From contig NZ_CANMIR010000012.1 in NCBI RefSeq assembly GCF_947498015.1, positions 1 through 64,000 of the forward strand: a stretch of DNA of 64,000 nucleotides, given 5' to 3'. A program made the position numbers and the translations under genes. Positions 39,024 to 47,530 of this stretch are shown here, one piece after another. The notes beneath the pieces were generated by a model, which did not search any database, was not told the origin of the DNA, and saw only the letters and a program-made list of their open reading frames with translations. The DNA comes from an uncultured Neptuniibacter sp. (GTDB lineage: Bacteria > Pseudomonadota > Gammaproteobacteria > Pseudomonadales > Balneatricaceae). Positions within the stretch are counted from its first letter, which is position 1, and every line of letters starts with the position of its first letter.

Positions 39024-39794
39024 ATGTCAGATAAATTCCCCCCAAAAGCAGTTGCTGACCTGATCTTATCACTGGGTAACAGTGGTTTTTCTGACATACT
39101 TCTGAAGACACTGGAACCTATCTGCCGACCAGATCATCTATCGTTGCTCCATTTTCACCCTGAAGGTGAAATAACTTACATCTGTTCCGCCAACACCCCG
39201 GATCACCCCATATCACCAGCCCAACAGCAGCTCTATCTTTCTACCTATTCACAGTACGATCCCAATAAGTCACTGGTCAGCTCAATTAAGGATGAAGAGG
39301 AGGTGCTGGTGAAACGCCTCAAACCTGATGAGATAGGTAACGGTGGCTATCGCCAGTTATGGTACCGGGAGATAGGTATCATGGATCGAGTCTCTATCAT
39401 CAGCGCCGCTGACAAAGGAGCATACTGTCTGAATCTGTTCCGAATTGAGCAGGAGTTTTCAGATGATGAGCTTGACGATATCACCCATCTGCGCGATCTA
39501 TTGTCCGGGCTTATGATCAAACATAGTCGTCTTGCAGGCTCACTCTCTAACTTCATGACCCGAGAGGTCCAGATCAACCATCTTGTAGAGCGTCTCAAAC
39601 TAATAAATGCGCAATTAACTCCTAGAGAGACCGAGGTGAGTGCCCGCATTCTGTTGGGCATGAGCTCAGAGGGGATCGCACTTGATCTGGGTATCAAGAG
39701 AGAGAGCGTAAACACCTATCGAAAACGGGCCTATGCCCGGATGAACATCAGCAGCCAGAATGAACTGTTTGCACTCTGCTTAACATCCAAGTGA
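39024..39794 (+). CDS. LuxR-family transcriptional regulator
   Basis: This 256-aa protein has a C-terminal LuxR-type helix-turn-helix (about 190-250: LTPRETEVSARILLGMSSEGIALDLGIKRESVNTYRKRAYARM). Its N-terminal domain is GAF-like and is not a typical acyl-homoserine-lactone binding domain. No LuxI is nearby. It resembles the regulator at 46.6-47.4 kb in size, domain plan and promoter palindrome. Divergent neighbour is the AhpD-like gene; the permease gene lies downstream after 190 bp. Confidence 0.88.
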   Translation: MSDKFPPKAVADLILSLGNSGFSDILLKTLEPICRPDHLSLLHFHPEGEITYICSANTPDHPISPAQQQLYLSTYSQYDPNKSLVSSIKDEEEVLVKRLKPDEIGNGGYRQLWYREIGIMDRVSIISAADKGAYCLNLFRIEQEFSDDELDDITHLRDLLSGLMIKHSRLAGSLSNFMTREVQINHLVERLKLINAQLTPRETEVSARILLGMSSEGIALDLGIKRESVNTYRKRAYARMNISSQNELFALCLTSK

Positions 39795-39851
39795 TCCCCC
39801 CCTCAAAAACACAAAAAATGATAGCGGCTAAGCCTAAAGGATAATCCCCTT

Positions 39852-39871
39852 GTTACATTTGGTTAACTTTT
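39852..39871 (+). promoter_or_regulatory. Tandem 10-bp direct repeat, candidate OmpR-type site
   Basis: GTTACATTTG (39852-39861) directly followed by GTTAACTTTT (39862-39871), 114 bp before the permease start. The same arrangement (GTTACATTTT, GTTAGATTTT) occurs at 54559-54578 between the two-component system and the second liv operon. OmpR-family regulators bind such 10-11-bp direct repeats; binding is inferred. Confidence 0.45.
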
Positions 39872-39984
39872 AGAAAAAGTTCCGAAAAACTCTTTGTTTC
39901 TACTGTGCGCGGTTAAATACCCCACTGTCTGGGTGGCTTTACACACCTGTACTGTGCCCCACTACGCTTCTGAAGGAATTAAGA

Positions 39985-41400
39985 ATGCCGCTATTAAAAC
40001 GAGAATTTGGAGCTGAGCAGCCATACTGGCGTGCCGGTCCATTCAAAATTCGCTTACCTTTTGTCCACTACCGTTGGGAAACGCCGGAGATGATCCAGGG
40101 CCTGATCATGTTCGTGGTGGGTCTGGCAATGATTCCCCTGCTGGAAAAATACCTGGGAATGCCATATGAGGCAGCTCTGGCATTCACCTTCGTCGCAGGC
40201 CTTTGTTACTGTTTACCTGCACTTTTAGGTGTTCCCCTTGTACCTGGCTGGATCACACCGGCAATACCCGTAGTATTGCTCTACCTGAAAGGATTTGAGC
40301 CTGGGCCGGAAGCGATCAAAGCGCTGTTTGCACTTCAGATTGAAGTAACCCTGATCTTCCTGATACTGGGTATCACCCGTTTAGGTTCGAAGCTGGTTGA
40401 TGTCATCCCTAATTCACTGAAAGCGGGTATCATCATCGGTGCAGGGATCGCAGCAATGATGGGTGAGCTTAAGGTTGGTGGTCGTGTAGATGCTACACCG
40501 ATCTCTCTGATTGTTGGTTCAATCATCTCTGCTTATATCCTGTTCTCTCTCTCATTCAAGAACATTATGAATGAAAGCTCACTGGCCAAGCGTATCGCTA
40601 ATTTCGGTATGGTTCCCGGTATGATCATCGCTATGATTATCGGCTGGACCACCGGTGAATATGCTGTTCCAGATATTCAGTGGGGTATTACCCAACCCGA
40701 TTTTGGTTTGATGCTTCAGTACCTTACCTTTACGGTAGGCTTCCCGGGTTGGGATGTCTTCCTATTAGCGATCCCAACCGCTCTGATCGCCTACGTTATT
40801 GCGTTTGGTGACATCATTGTTGGCTTCACGCTGGTTAAACGTGTCGACCACCTACGCAAAGATGAATCGATCGAAGAGAGCGTTGACCGTGTTCACTTGG
40901 TCACAGCGCTACGTAACGGTATTCATGCATTTCTGGCCCCATGGCCGGGTCTGGCAGGACCATTATGGACGGCAGCACACGCGACTGTTGCAGAACGCTA
41001 TGCAATGGGCCGTAAAGCGATGGATTCTATCTACAGTGGTGGCGGTACCTTCTGGGTTACTGGTCTGGTTGCCCTATTTATCCTACCGCTAGTGACCCTG
41101 TTCAAGCCGGTACTGCCTATCGCCCTGTCCTTGACGCTGATCCTGACTGCATATATCTGCATCATGGTGGGTATGGAGCAGTTAAAAAATCCAACTGAGC
41201 GTGGTGTAGCAGGTATTGTTGCGGTAACGCTGGCAATGCCCGATCCAAAATCCACGGTCTATGCGGTGGTGATCGGCCTTCTACTCTACTTCCTGATCGA
41301 ACGTCCTAAACTGATGGGGCGTCACCGACCAGAAGATGAGGTTATCTTTGCAGATGGCGAAGAAGATAAGCCAATAGTCAAAGAGAAAGCGGAAGCCTGA
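39985..41400 (+). CDS. NCS2/solute carrier 23-like permease, substrate unknown
   Basis: This 471-aa inner-membrane protein has about 11-12 hydrophobic segments and an acidic cytoplasmic tail (EDEVIFADGEEDK). The overall plan (a Gly/Pro-rich GVPLVPGWITPAIPV early segment, IPNSLKAGIIIGAGIAAM, GFPGWDVFLLAIPTAL) resembles nucleobase/xanthine-type NCS2 carriers, but it is not close to a member I can name. GGAATTAAGA precedes the ATG. The next gene is a purine permease with its own promoter region. The upstream tandem repeats link it to the regulon of the OmpR-type response regulator. Confidence 0.6.
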   Translation: MPLLKREFGAEQPYWRAGPFKIRLPFVHYRWETPEMIQGLIMFVVGLAMIPLLEKYLGMPYEAALAFTFVAGLCYCLPALLGVPLVPGWITPAIPVVLLYLKGFEPGPEAIKALFALQIEVTLIFLILGITRLGSKLVDVIPNSLKAGIIIGAGIAAMMGELKVGGRVDATPISLIVGSIISAYILFSLSFKNIMNESSLAKRIANFGMVPGMIIAMIIGWTTGEYAVPDIQWGITQPDFGLMLQYLTFTVGFPGWDVFLLAIPTALIAYVIAFGDIIVGFTLVKRVDHLRKDESIEESVDRVHLVTALRNGIHAFLAPWPGLAGPLWTAAHATVAERYAMGRKAMDSIYSGGGTFWVTGLVALFILPLVTLFKPVLPIALSLTLILTAYICIMVGMEQLKNPTERGVAGIVAVTLAMPDPKSTVYAVVIGLLLYFLIERPKLMGRHRPEDEVIFADGEEDKPIVKEKAEA

Positions 41401-41438
41401 TTAAACCCGCTATACTGCTGCTATAACTAAGTTCACAC

Positions 41439-41478
41439 AACGGGTGCCCCAAATCAAAACCGGGTACCCGTTTTTTTA
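41439..41478 (+). terminator. Rho-independent terminator after the NCS2-like permease
   Basis: AACGGGTGCCC pairs with GGGTACCCGTT (one G-U) and is followed by a run of T. Confidence 0.9.
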
Positions 41479-41581
41479 TCTGTCCAGTCTCACTTCCCGC
41501 ACACATAAAATCATACGACTTTCCGCTAACATCTGGTTAAAATAGCCCGCTTTCTTATCCCAGAGAGCAAAAAGGCGAAAC

Positions 41582-42874
41582 ATGCTGGAACAACTCTTTA
41601 AGCTCAAAGAGCACAACACAACCGTAAAAACGGAAGTGCTGGCCGGTGTCACCACCTATCTGACCATGGCCTACATCATCTTCGTTAACCCCAGCATGCT
41701 GGCAGCAGCGGGGATGGATCAGGGAGCGGTCTTTGTAGCCACCTGCCTGGCCGCAGCAATCGGCTGTCTGATTATGGGCCTATGGGCAAACTACCCTGTA
41801 GCAATGGCACCGGGCATGGGCCTTAACGCGTTCTTTAGTTTTACCGTTGTCGGACAGATGGGGTATAGCTGGCAGGTAGCATTGGGAGCCGTCTTCCTCT
41901 CCGGCATCTGCTTTTTCCTACTCTCCGTGTTCCGTATTCGCGAGTGGATTATTCATAGCATCCCGCTCTCTCTTCGCGGGGGCATCGGCGCGGGCATAGG
42001 GTTATTTCTTGCGTTTATTGCACTGAAAAATGCGGGGATTGTCGTCGATAATCCTGCCACTCTGGTCACAATCGGCGATATGACAAGCTGGGGGGCCATC
42101 ATGGCTTGCCTTGGCTTTGTTGTCATTACTGCACTCTACCATCGACGAGTGACAGGTTCGGTCATGATCGGGATTTTACTGGTTACCCTGATCAGCATCT
42201 TTGCCGGTCAGGTTCAGCTGCAGGGAATTGTCTCTGCACCACCCAGTCTTGCCCCAACCTTCGCACAATTAGATATCTCCTCTGCGTTGGAAGTAGGTTT
42301 GATCGCTATCGTCTTTTCCTTTCTGTTTGTCGACCTGTTTGATACTTCAGGAACACTGATCGCAGTCGCACAGAAAGGCGATCTGCTGGATAAAGATAAT
42401 AAGCTTCCCCGCCTTGGTCGCGCGCTGATGGCAGACTCAGGTGCAACGATGGCCGGTGCCGTTATGGGAACCTCCACAACCACCAGCTATATAGAGTCTA
42501 GTGCAGGTATTGCGGTCGGTGGTCGAACCGGACTCACCGCTGTTGTAGTCGGTATACTGTTCCTGTTATCACTCTTCCTCTCCCCTCTAGCAGGCACGAT
42601 TCCAGCTTATGCGACAGCCCCTGCCCTGTTTTTTGTCGCAGTGCTGATGACACACAGCCTGGTTAAAATCGACTGGGACGATATCACTGAAGCAGCACCC
42701 GTTGTGATCGCTGCTGTGACAATGCCTTTGACCTTCTCAATTACCACAGGCATCGCACTGGGCTTTATCTCCTACTCGGTACTGAAAATACTAACTGGCC
42801 GTATCAATATGCTGAACTCAGCCATGCTGATTCTACCGGTGCTTTTTATCGTTAAGATGGCGCTCTACGGTTAA
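41582..42874 (+). CDS. Hypoxanthine/guanine/adenine permease, AzgA-like NCS2 family
   Basis: This 430-aa inner-membrane carrier has the AzgA/GhxP pattern: RTEVLAG-like VKTEVLAGVTTYLTMAYIIFVNP, YPVAMAPGMGLNAFFSF, LRGGIGAGIGLFLAFIALKNAGI, FLFVDLFDTSGTLIAVA, GTSTTTSYIESSAGIAVGGRTGL and APALFFVAVLM. It imports purine bases with protons. AAGGCG precedes the ATG by 5 nt. No purine riboswitch is visible upstream. Confidence 0.93.
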   Translation: MLEQLFKLKEHNTTVKTEVLAGVTTYLTMAYIIFVNPSMLAAAGMDQGAVFVATCLAAAIGCLIMGLWANYPVAMAPGMGLNAFFSFTVVGQMGYSWQVALGAVFLSGICFFLLSVFRIREWIIHSIPLSLRGGIGAGIGLFLAFIALKNAGIVVDNPATLVTIGDMTSWGAIMACLGFVVITALYHRRVTGSVMIGILLVTLISIFAGQVQLQGIVSAPPSLAPTFAQLDISSALEVGLIAIVFSFLFVDLFDTSGTLIAVAQKGDLLDKDNKLPRLGRALMADSGATMAGAVMGTSTTTSYIESSAGIAVGGRTGLTAVVVGILFLLSLFLSPLAGTIPAYATAPALFFVAVLMTHSLVKIDWDDITEAAPVVIAAVTMPLTFSITTGIALGFISYSVLKILTGRINMLNSAMLILPVLFIVKMALYG

Positions 42875-42906
42875 TGTTTTAGCCTGTAACCTTTGCTACA
42901 CGTAAT

Positions 42907-42936
42907 AAAAAGCCTGATGCATGCATCAGGCTTTTT
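42907..42936 (+). terminator. Bidirectional rho-independent terminator
   Basis: AAAAAGCCTGATGC / GCATCAGGCTTTTT is a near-perfect inverted repeat with A and T flanks, between the convergent purine permease and the zinc-type permease operon. Confidence 0.92.
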
Positions 42937-43012
42937 CCATTAAGGCCCATTACTCTGTCACCACACCAGCAGGCATACAGACAGAATTGGTCAGGAGAGT
43001 TTTTACGGAACC

Positions 43013-43786
43013 CTATTCAGAATGGAAACCAACCCTATTTTCTGGACGCATTAGGAACTGCTGACAAAATAGTGCGATAAGCAGAGATAAAATGATGCTG
43101 ACGACAATACTAGCGGCTGCCGGAAGGTCGTAGTGCCAGGCAATAGCTAATCCGATCATGAACCCCGTACAGCCAACGGCATAGGCCCACATTGTAGACC
43201 GGTTATATACTATCGAAGCCAAAGCCGGAGCTATCAGGCAGACAAACACAAGGTAGATTCCAGCTTTCACTACTGAAAGAGTGATGGTCACCGCGAATAT
43301 CAGATAGAAAAAGCGCTCCAGTTTCTCTGGCCAGATAAACCTTAATAACTGCACAAAGACAGCAACAAAACCCAGCAGGATCAGGTCTTGCCAATCCAAC
43401 CAGAGAATATCTCCGCTGAGGGTACTGGTTAATAGCTGTCCACCTTTGGGCTGTCCAGCAACTAGCAAAACCAGTGCAGATGCAGCACTCACGTAGATCA
43501 AGCCAATAAACGCTTCCCGCCACTCTGCAAAGCTTTTATTTATCCAAGCAACAACGCCCACGCCAAACAGGGCAAACGTAACCGCCATCCCCTGAAGAAG
43601 CCACTGATCTTCACTGTGCCCATGCAATTGACTCGCTATAACGGTTCCTAATGCGGCCACTTGCGCAATCGCCAGATCGATAAAGACAATCCCACGTTTT
43701 AGAACCTGAAAACCCAGTGGGATATGGCTTGCCAATATCAACAGACCAGCGACTAAAACGGGTAACCCAATCTCAAAAAGATTCAC
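43013..43786 (-). CDS. Zinc-type ABC transporter permease (ZnuB-like)
   Basis: This 257-aa inner-membrane protein belongs to the ABC-3 metal permease family, with about seven to eight hydrophobic segments, GIVFIDLAIAQVAALGTVIAS (ATPase-contact region), SGDILWLDWQDLILLG and VKAGIYLVFVCLIAPALASI. The GTG start overlaps the ZnuA-like stop by one base (TAGTG), so the two are coupled. No ZnuC-like ATPase gene follows; the operon ends at the convergent terminator. The ATPase must come from elsewhere, or the system works differently. Confidence 0.88.
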   Translation of the reverse strand: MNLFEIGLPVLVAGLLILASHIPLGFQVLKRGIVFIDLAIAQVAALGTVIASQLHGHSEDQWLLQGMAVTFALFGVGVVAWINKSFAEWREAFIGLIYVSAASALVLLVAGQPKGGQLLTSTLSGDILWLDWQDLILLGFVAVFVQLLRFIWPEKLERFFYLIFAVTITLSVVKAGIYLVFVCLIAPALASIVYNRSTMWAYAVGCTGFMIGLAIAWHYDLPAAASIVVSIILSLLIALFCQQFLMRPENRVGFHSE

Positions 43787-44682
43787 TATTTAGCGACCTG
43801 CAGCTGTGATAAAAGATGATCAAACAGACGTTCCAGATTGTTTATCTCCCCTTTTAAGTCAACTGTAGCCGGCAGGTTCAGGTGCTGAACTCCGGTCTTG
43901 CCAGAAAGCCAATCGGCCGCTCTGTCGTTCTGATACCAGTTCGTCAGAATCGCAGCTGGCTGACTTTTACGGGTGTCCTCCACCAGTGACTGCGCATGGG
44001 CCATCGTTGGTGGAACACCCGGTGCCGGTTCCAGATCTGCAATAACCTCCATCCCGACCCAATCGATGAGATAGTCAAAACTGGTATGCTGTACAACCAC
44101 TGGCTGCCCTTTTAGTTGGGAAGCCTGCTGCTGCCAGCTCTGAATAGAGTTCTGCCAGTTCTTTTTCCACTGTATCAGAGTTTGCTGATACTGCTCTTGA
44201 GAATCCGGATCAATCAGCTGCAACCGTTGAGTGATCACTTCCGCCAATATAGAGACCCGTTCAGGATCCAGATGGAAGTGAGGGTTCCCTTCGGGATGTA
44301 CATGTTCCGTACTGAAAAACTTAGTTTCATGCTGCCCTATGGTCTCGATAAACGGTGCCAAATAGAGCATCCCGTCCGCTCCATCAGTGACCTGTCGGTT
44401 AGACGCTCGCTTCTGTAAAGCCGGCAGCCAGCCTGACTCCAGCCCTGCACCACTGCAGATGGCAATATCAGCTTTAGCCAGCTTAGAGATCAGACTGGGC
44501 CGCGCTTCTATATAGTGCGGATCCTGATATACATGCGTCGCGCTAAACACCTTAGCTTCAGGCGCTAACGATTGACTCAGGGCTGCCCACTCAGGCTCAC
44601 AGGTAAATATGGTTAATGCTTGCGCGGTGTTAACCACCGCAAACAAGCTTAACACCAGCAACTTAGAAACTATGTGCGGCAT
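43786..44682 (-). CDS. Zinc ABC transporter substrate-binding protein (ZnuA-like)
   Basis: This 298-aa cluster A-I metal-binding protein has a signal peptide (MPHIVSKLLVLSLFAVVNTAQA). It keeps the metal-site pattern CEPEWAALSQSL, HVYQDPHYIEARPSLISKLAKADIAICSGAGLESGWLP, a short His/Glu loop (STEHVHPEGNPHFHLDP) and VQHTSFDYL. The Met at 44682 was chosen because it begins the signal peptide; the frame extends upstream into the preceding gene. It overlaps the outer-membrane gene by 20 nt. A long central His-rich loop is lacking. Confidence 0.9.
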   Translation of the reverse strand: MPHIVSKLLVLSLFAVVNTAQALTIFTCEPEWAALSQSLAPEAKVFSATHVYQDPHYIEARPSLISKLAKADIAICSGAGLESGWLPALQKRASNRQVTDGADGMLYLAPFIETIGQHETKFFSTEHVHPEGNPHFHLDPERVSILAEVITQRLQLIDPDSQEQYQQTLIQWKKNWQNSIQSWQQQASQLKGQPVVVQHTSFDYLIDWVGMEVIADLEPAPGVPPTMAHAQSLVEDTRKSQPAAILTNWYQNDRAADWLSGKTGVQHLNLPATVDLKGEINNLERLFDHLLSQLQVAK

Positions 44683-45787
44683 GGGCACCAAATCCAATCT
44701 GGTAATGAAGGGTAATCGCGTTATCTGCACCTTCCATATGATCGGCATCCTGATGTTTATATTCCAGGCGCAAACGCTGAGTATGTGTGGGCTGCCAGCT
44801 CAACATTAAACTGGTTTCAGTTAAACGACTCTCTTCCCATTCATGATCACCATCATGCTCATGCTCTTCAGCCAGATTGACTCGGCCGTGGCGAATACCG
44901 GTTGCCCAGTTCTCATCAAATTGATACACACCTGACAGGTACCAGCCATCATAATGATCCACTTCTGCACCATAGAGATCATCAACATAGGCATATTCAG
45001 CCGCAATCTTAACCTGTTGCTGACGGTTATTACCCTGTGGCGCCCATTTCCATACTAAATCCGCTAAATAAAGCTTCTTACCTTGATATTCAGCCCCATG
45101 AGAGTGGCCTTCATGACCATGCTCATCGTGGTCGTCGTCATGATCATCTTCATCATGATGCGCAGAGGACTGAGTTCTATTTCGAAGGTAACTTAACCCC
45201 ATCTGCCAACTGGCATTGTCACCAATATCATCACCAAACTCGGTAGACAGCGTCCAGGTACCGATGCTTGATTCAGATTTTTCCTCTCCCAGTTCATCGC
45301 CGGTAAATGCTCCTGCACTCAAACGCCAGTAACGATCGGTTGGAGCTAACCAACTAACGCCGACACCATCATCATAGTAATGCCCGCCTAAGAAAGCTCT
45401 GTAGAGTAAGGGCCTCTCGCTGAAATTATCTGAATGGCTATGAGTTGCATTGAGGTAGCCGATATCTGCCAAGAATCGTCCCGCTGTTACATTTATCCCG
45501 CCCGGTAATGCTGCAGACTGCAGATAAGCCTCTTCAAGCTCAAGATCACTCTCCTGCTCGTTCCACTCTCCAACCAACGCCAAATGTGCTGTTGCTACAT
45601 CGGCAATCTCCTGTGACAGGCTTAATTCACTATGACTGGAGCCAAAACCTTCGGTACGCCCGCCCAGAGCGGTGGACTCGGACTTGTGGTAAGCATCCAG
45701 AATCACTCCGATCTCAAGAGCATTCACTGTAGTTGCCTGTGAACAGAGCATAGTTGAAACCAGCACCATCGCTTTTCTTTTCATCAA
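44663..45787 (-). CDS. Outer-membrane beta-barrel protein with His-rich segment, zinc-linked
   Basis: A 374-aa protein with a signal peptide (cleavage near TTVNA), alternating polar/hydrophobic strands and a C-terminal aromatic residue (HSF), the pattern of an outer-membrane beta-barrel. Residues about 210-230 (HHDEDDHDDDHDEHGHEGHSH) form a strongly metal-binding-like His/Asp segment, probably an extracellular loop. No TonB box or plug domain is seen. It heads the operon with ZnuA- and ZnuB-like genes, directly downstream of a Zur-type palindrome, so it probably captures or admits zinc when zinc is scarce. Exact family not named. Confidence 0.8.
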   Translation of the reverse strand: MMKRKAMVLVSTMLCSQATTVNALEIGVILDAYHKSESTALGGRTEGFGSSHSELSLSQEIADVATAHLALVGEWNEQESDLELEEAYLQSAALPGGINVTAGRFLADIGYLNATHSHSDNFSERPLLYRAFLGGHYYDDGVGVSWLAPTDRYWRLSAGAFTGDELGEEKSESSIGTWTLSTEFGDDIGDNASWQMGLSYLRNRTQSSAHHDEDDHDDDHDEHGHEGHSHGAEYQGKKLYLADLVWKWAPQGNNRQQQVKIAAEYAYVDDLYGAEVDHYDGWYLSGVYQFDENWATGIRHGRVNLAEEHEHDGDHEWEESRLTETSLMLSWQPTHTQRLRLEYKHQDADHMEGADNAITLHYQIGFGAHAAHSF

Positions 45788-45805
45788 TAAATCTCTAAAC
45801 TTTGT

Positions 45806-45826
45806 TTATGTTATATCATAACATAA
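45806..45826. promoter_or_regulatory. Zur-like operator (perfect 21-bp palindrome)
   Basis: Arms TTATGTTAT (45806-45814) and ATAACATAA (45818-45826) flank ATC. The core TGTTATATCATAACA resembles the Zur box consensus TGTTATANTATAACA. It sits between the divergent starts of the zinc operon (45787) and the DUF1826 gene (45858), so one repressor could control both. Confidence 0.8.
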
Positions 45827-45857
45827 TAAAGCATTTAGAATGGTTTTGAAATAGGTG

Positions 45858-46544
45858 ATGAGTGTGGGCGCTGCTGAGTACATTGATAGAAAAAATGATT
45901 TAACTGCTGGCCTTGAGGCAGATAACTACATCTTAAGTGAGTTGCCTGAGGTCATGACCACTATCTATGAGGAACAGATAAATCTGGTGATCTGGCAACG
46001 CTCACTGAATCCTTCTATCCTCCAATACTGCCACCAACTTGTTGATAGCTATCCAAACTTTAATATGCGCTCAGTTATCAAACCCAAGAGTGCACCACAA
46101 TCGCTCAGCTCTGTTCTCCCTGATCAGAAAGGGCGAGACGTATTCATTCAAGACCTGACCCTGCTCGTGGAGATGTACAGCTGTTTATTTGATCTGGATG
46201 AGGTTGGGGTAAGGTTGCAGGTGCTTGATCGGGCTATGTGTCCCCGCTTCCATACGGATAAATTAGGCTGCCGCCTAGTCTCTACCTACGTCGGAGAGGG
46301 AACCGAATGGCTACATAATCGGGATATTGATCGCAGCAAACTGGGTGCTGGTAACCAGGGGTTAAGCGATGATAAATCAGGCCTTTATTCCAACGCTGCA
46401 TCTATTCAACAGGCCTGCATGGGTGATGTCATTCTGTTAAAAGGGGATGGCTGGTATGACAATGAAGGACTGGGGGCTGTACACCGATCTCCAACCGTAA
46501 AACATCACCAGCAACGTCTCGTCGTTACCATGGATTTTGCCTAA
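45858..46544 (+). CDS. DUF1826 family protein, putative zinc-regulated
   Basis: This 228-aa soluble protein matches DUF1826 proteins, which often occur in zinc-responsive loci. It has no signal peptide. The segment FHTDKLGCRLVSTYVGEGTEWL (His133, Asp135), the later AVHRSP (His210) and the C-terminal RLVVTMDF give a His-x-Asp...His...Arg pattern reminiscent of Fe(II)/2-oxoglutarate enzymes; this is my inference and activity is unproven. ATG 45858 is the second codon of the open frame (GTG 45855); the ribosome-binding site is weak. It shares the Zur-type palindrome with the zinc operon. Confidence 0.78.
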   Translation: MSVGAAEYIDRKNDLTAGLEADNYILSELPEVMTTIYEEQINLVIWQRSLNPSILQYCHQLVDSYPNFNMRSVIKPKSAPQSLSSVLPDQKGRDVFIQDLTLLVEMYSCLFDLDEVGVRLQVLDRAMCPRFHTDKLGCRLVSTYVGEGTEWLHNRDIDRSKLGAGNQGLSDDKSGLYSNAASIQQACMGDVILLKGDGWYDNEGLGAVHRSPTVKHHQQRLVVTMDFA

Positions 46545-46620
46545 GTGAAAATATTCAATTTTATGCGCTTATTGGCGATCAGTGACTATCAGAACGCTGA
46601 AGCATAATGCTCAAGATCGA

Positions 46621-47373
46621 TCACACGAATCTGACCAGTTCAGATTTACGATTGATCTTTAGTTTTTTGAACGCTCTTTTTTTGTAAGTGATCACTGTCG
46701 ACTCAGACAGATCTAATTCAATCCCTATCGATTTTGCAGTATGACCACCCAACATCATATTACAGATCTGAGCTTCACGTTCAGAAAGGCCTGATGCCAA
46801 CAGGGATTGAATCACACCTCGCTGTTTACGTTCATCACGAAAGTGCTTTAACAGCAATGAACCTATGAGTGAGGAGATGAGTTTCAATGAATCCAGTTGC
46901 CCCTCCGCAAAACCCTCCTCCTTTTTACTGTAAAAGTTCACATAAAAGAGGTGCTGACTCGTGGGATCAAGCACGACAAATGAGAATTTAGAGTCAAAAT
47001 TAGGAACATTAAAAAAGCGCCTGCGGTATACCGGAGGAAGCCCACGCTTTTCAAGGAGCCTCCATGGCGCCTTATCGGTTTGAGTGAGTACCGATGCCTT
47101 TAGCTCCTTTAACATGGGATCATCAAGATAGGCACCATCGAGATACAGTGATGCTAACTCCAGCCCTAGATCGGGGCTTGCCACATTATGCGCCAGACGG
47201 CAGGTCGCATATTCTCCGTTGGGAGCAAATTCGAACACCATATATTGATCAATCTGGGCGAGTGATTTCATCATCTGAAAGAAGCGTGGGTAAAACTCAC
47301 CACTACCAAGCCGATCGATACAACCCGCAACGTGCTCCGTCAGATCCTGCCAAATATCACATGCAGTGGGCAT
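46621..47373 (-). CDS. LuxR-family transcriptional regulator
   Basis: This 251-aa regulator has a C-terminal LuxR-type helix-turn-helix (LSEREAQICNMMLGGHTAKSIGIELDLSESTVITYKKRAFKKLKI) and an N-terminal GAF-like ligand-binding domain (about 40-170) of unknown specificity. No AHL synthase is nearby. ATG 47373 has GAGG 5 nt upstream; the open frame begins two codons earlier at GTG. It lies downstream of the MobA-like gene on the same strand but is separated by 150 bp with a large palindrome. Confidence 0.88.
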   Translation of the reverse strand: MPTACDIWQDLTEHVAGCIDRLGSGEFYPRFFQMMKSLAQIDQYMVFEFAPNGEYATCRLAHNVASPDLGLELASLYLDGAYLDDPMLKELKASVLTQTDKAPWRLLEKRGLPPVYRRRFFNVPNFDSKFSFVVLDPTSQHLFYVNFYSKKEEGFAEGQLDSLKLISSLIGSLLLKHFRDERKQRGVIQSLLASGLSEREAQICNMMLGGHTAKSIGIELDLSESTVITYKKRAFKKLKINRKSELVRFV

Positions 47374-47423
47374 AACCACCTCTGTTTACACCTGAGTCGA
47401 TAAGTATAGCGCGACGCGCACCT

Positions 47424-47454
47424 AAATTTGTCCCTATTTAATAGGGACAAATTT
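47424..47454. promoter_or_regulatory. 31-bp perfect palindrome upstream of LuxR gene, candidate operator
   Basis: AAATTTGTCCCTAT and ATAGGGACAAATTT flank TTA (14-bp perfect arms). It lies 51 bp before the LuxR start and shares TGTCCC...GGGACA with the palindrome before the LuxR gene at 39.0 kb. No T run follows, so it is unlikely to be only a terminator of the gene to its right. Confidence 0.55.
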
Positions 47455-47530
47455 ATGCAGACAAACAGGGCTTAAGATCATCAGGGAGCTAGGTGGAATA
47501 CCCCCTGAGAACTGATTCAGATCTCCCTGT

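Noticed and set aside
41526..41545. Possible third copy of the GTTA tandem repeat (CTAACATCTG, GTTAAAATAG) upstream of the purine permease
   Set aside because: The match is only moderate and the second half overlaps a likely -10 region, so chance similarity is more likely.
41401..41581. Purine riboswitch upstream of the AzgA-like permease
   Set aside because: The region holds a terminator of the previous gene and a short leader; the conserved purine-riboswitch core is not present.
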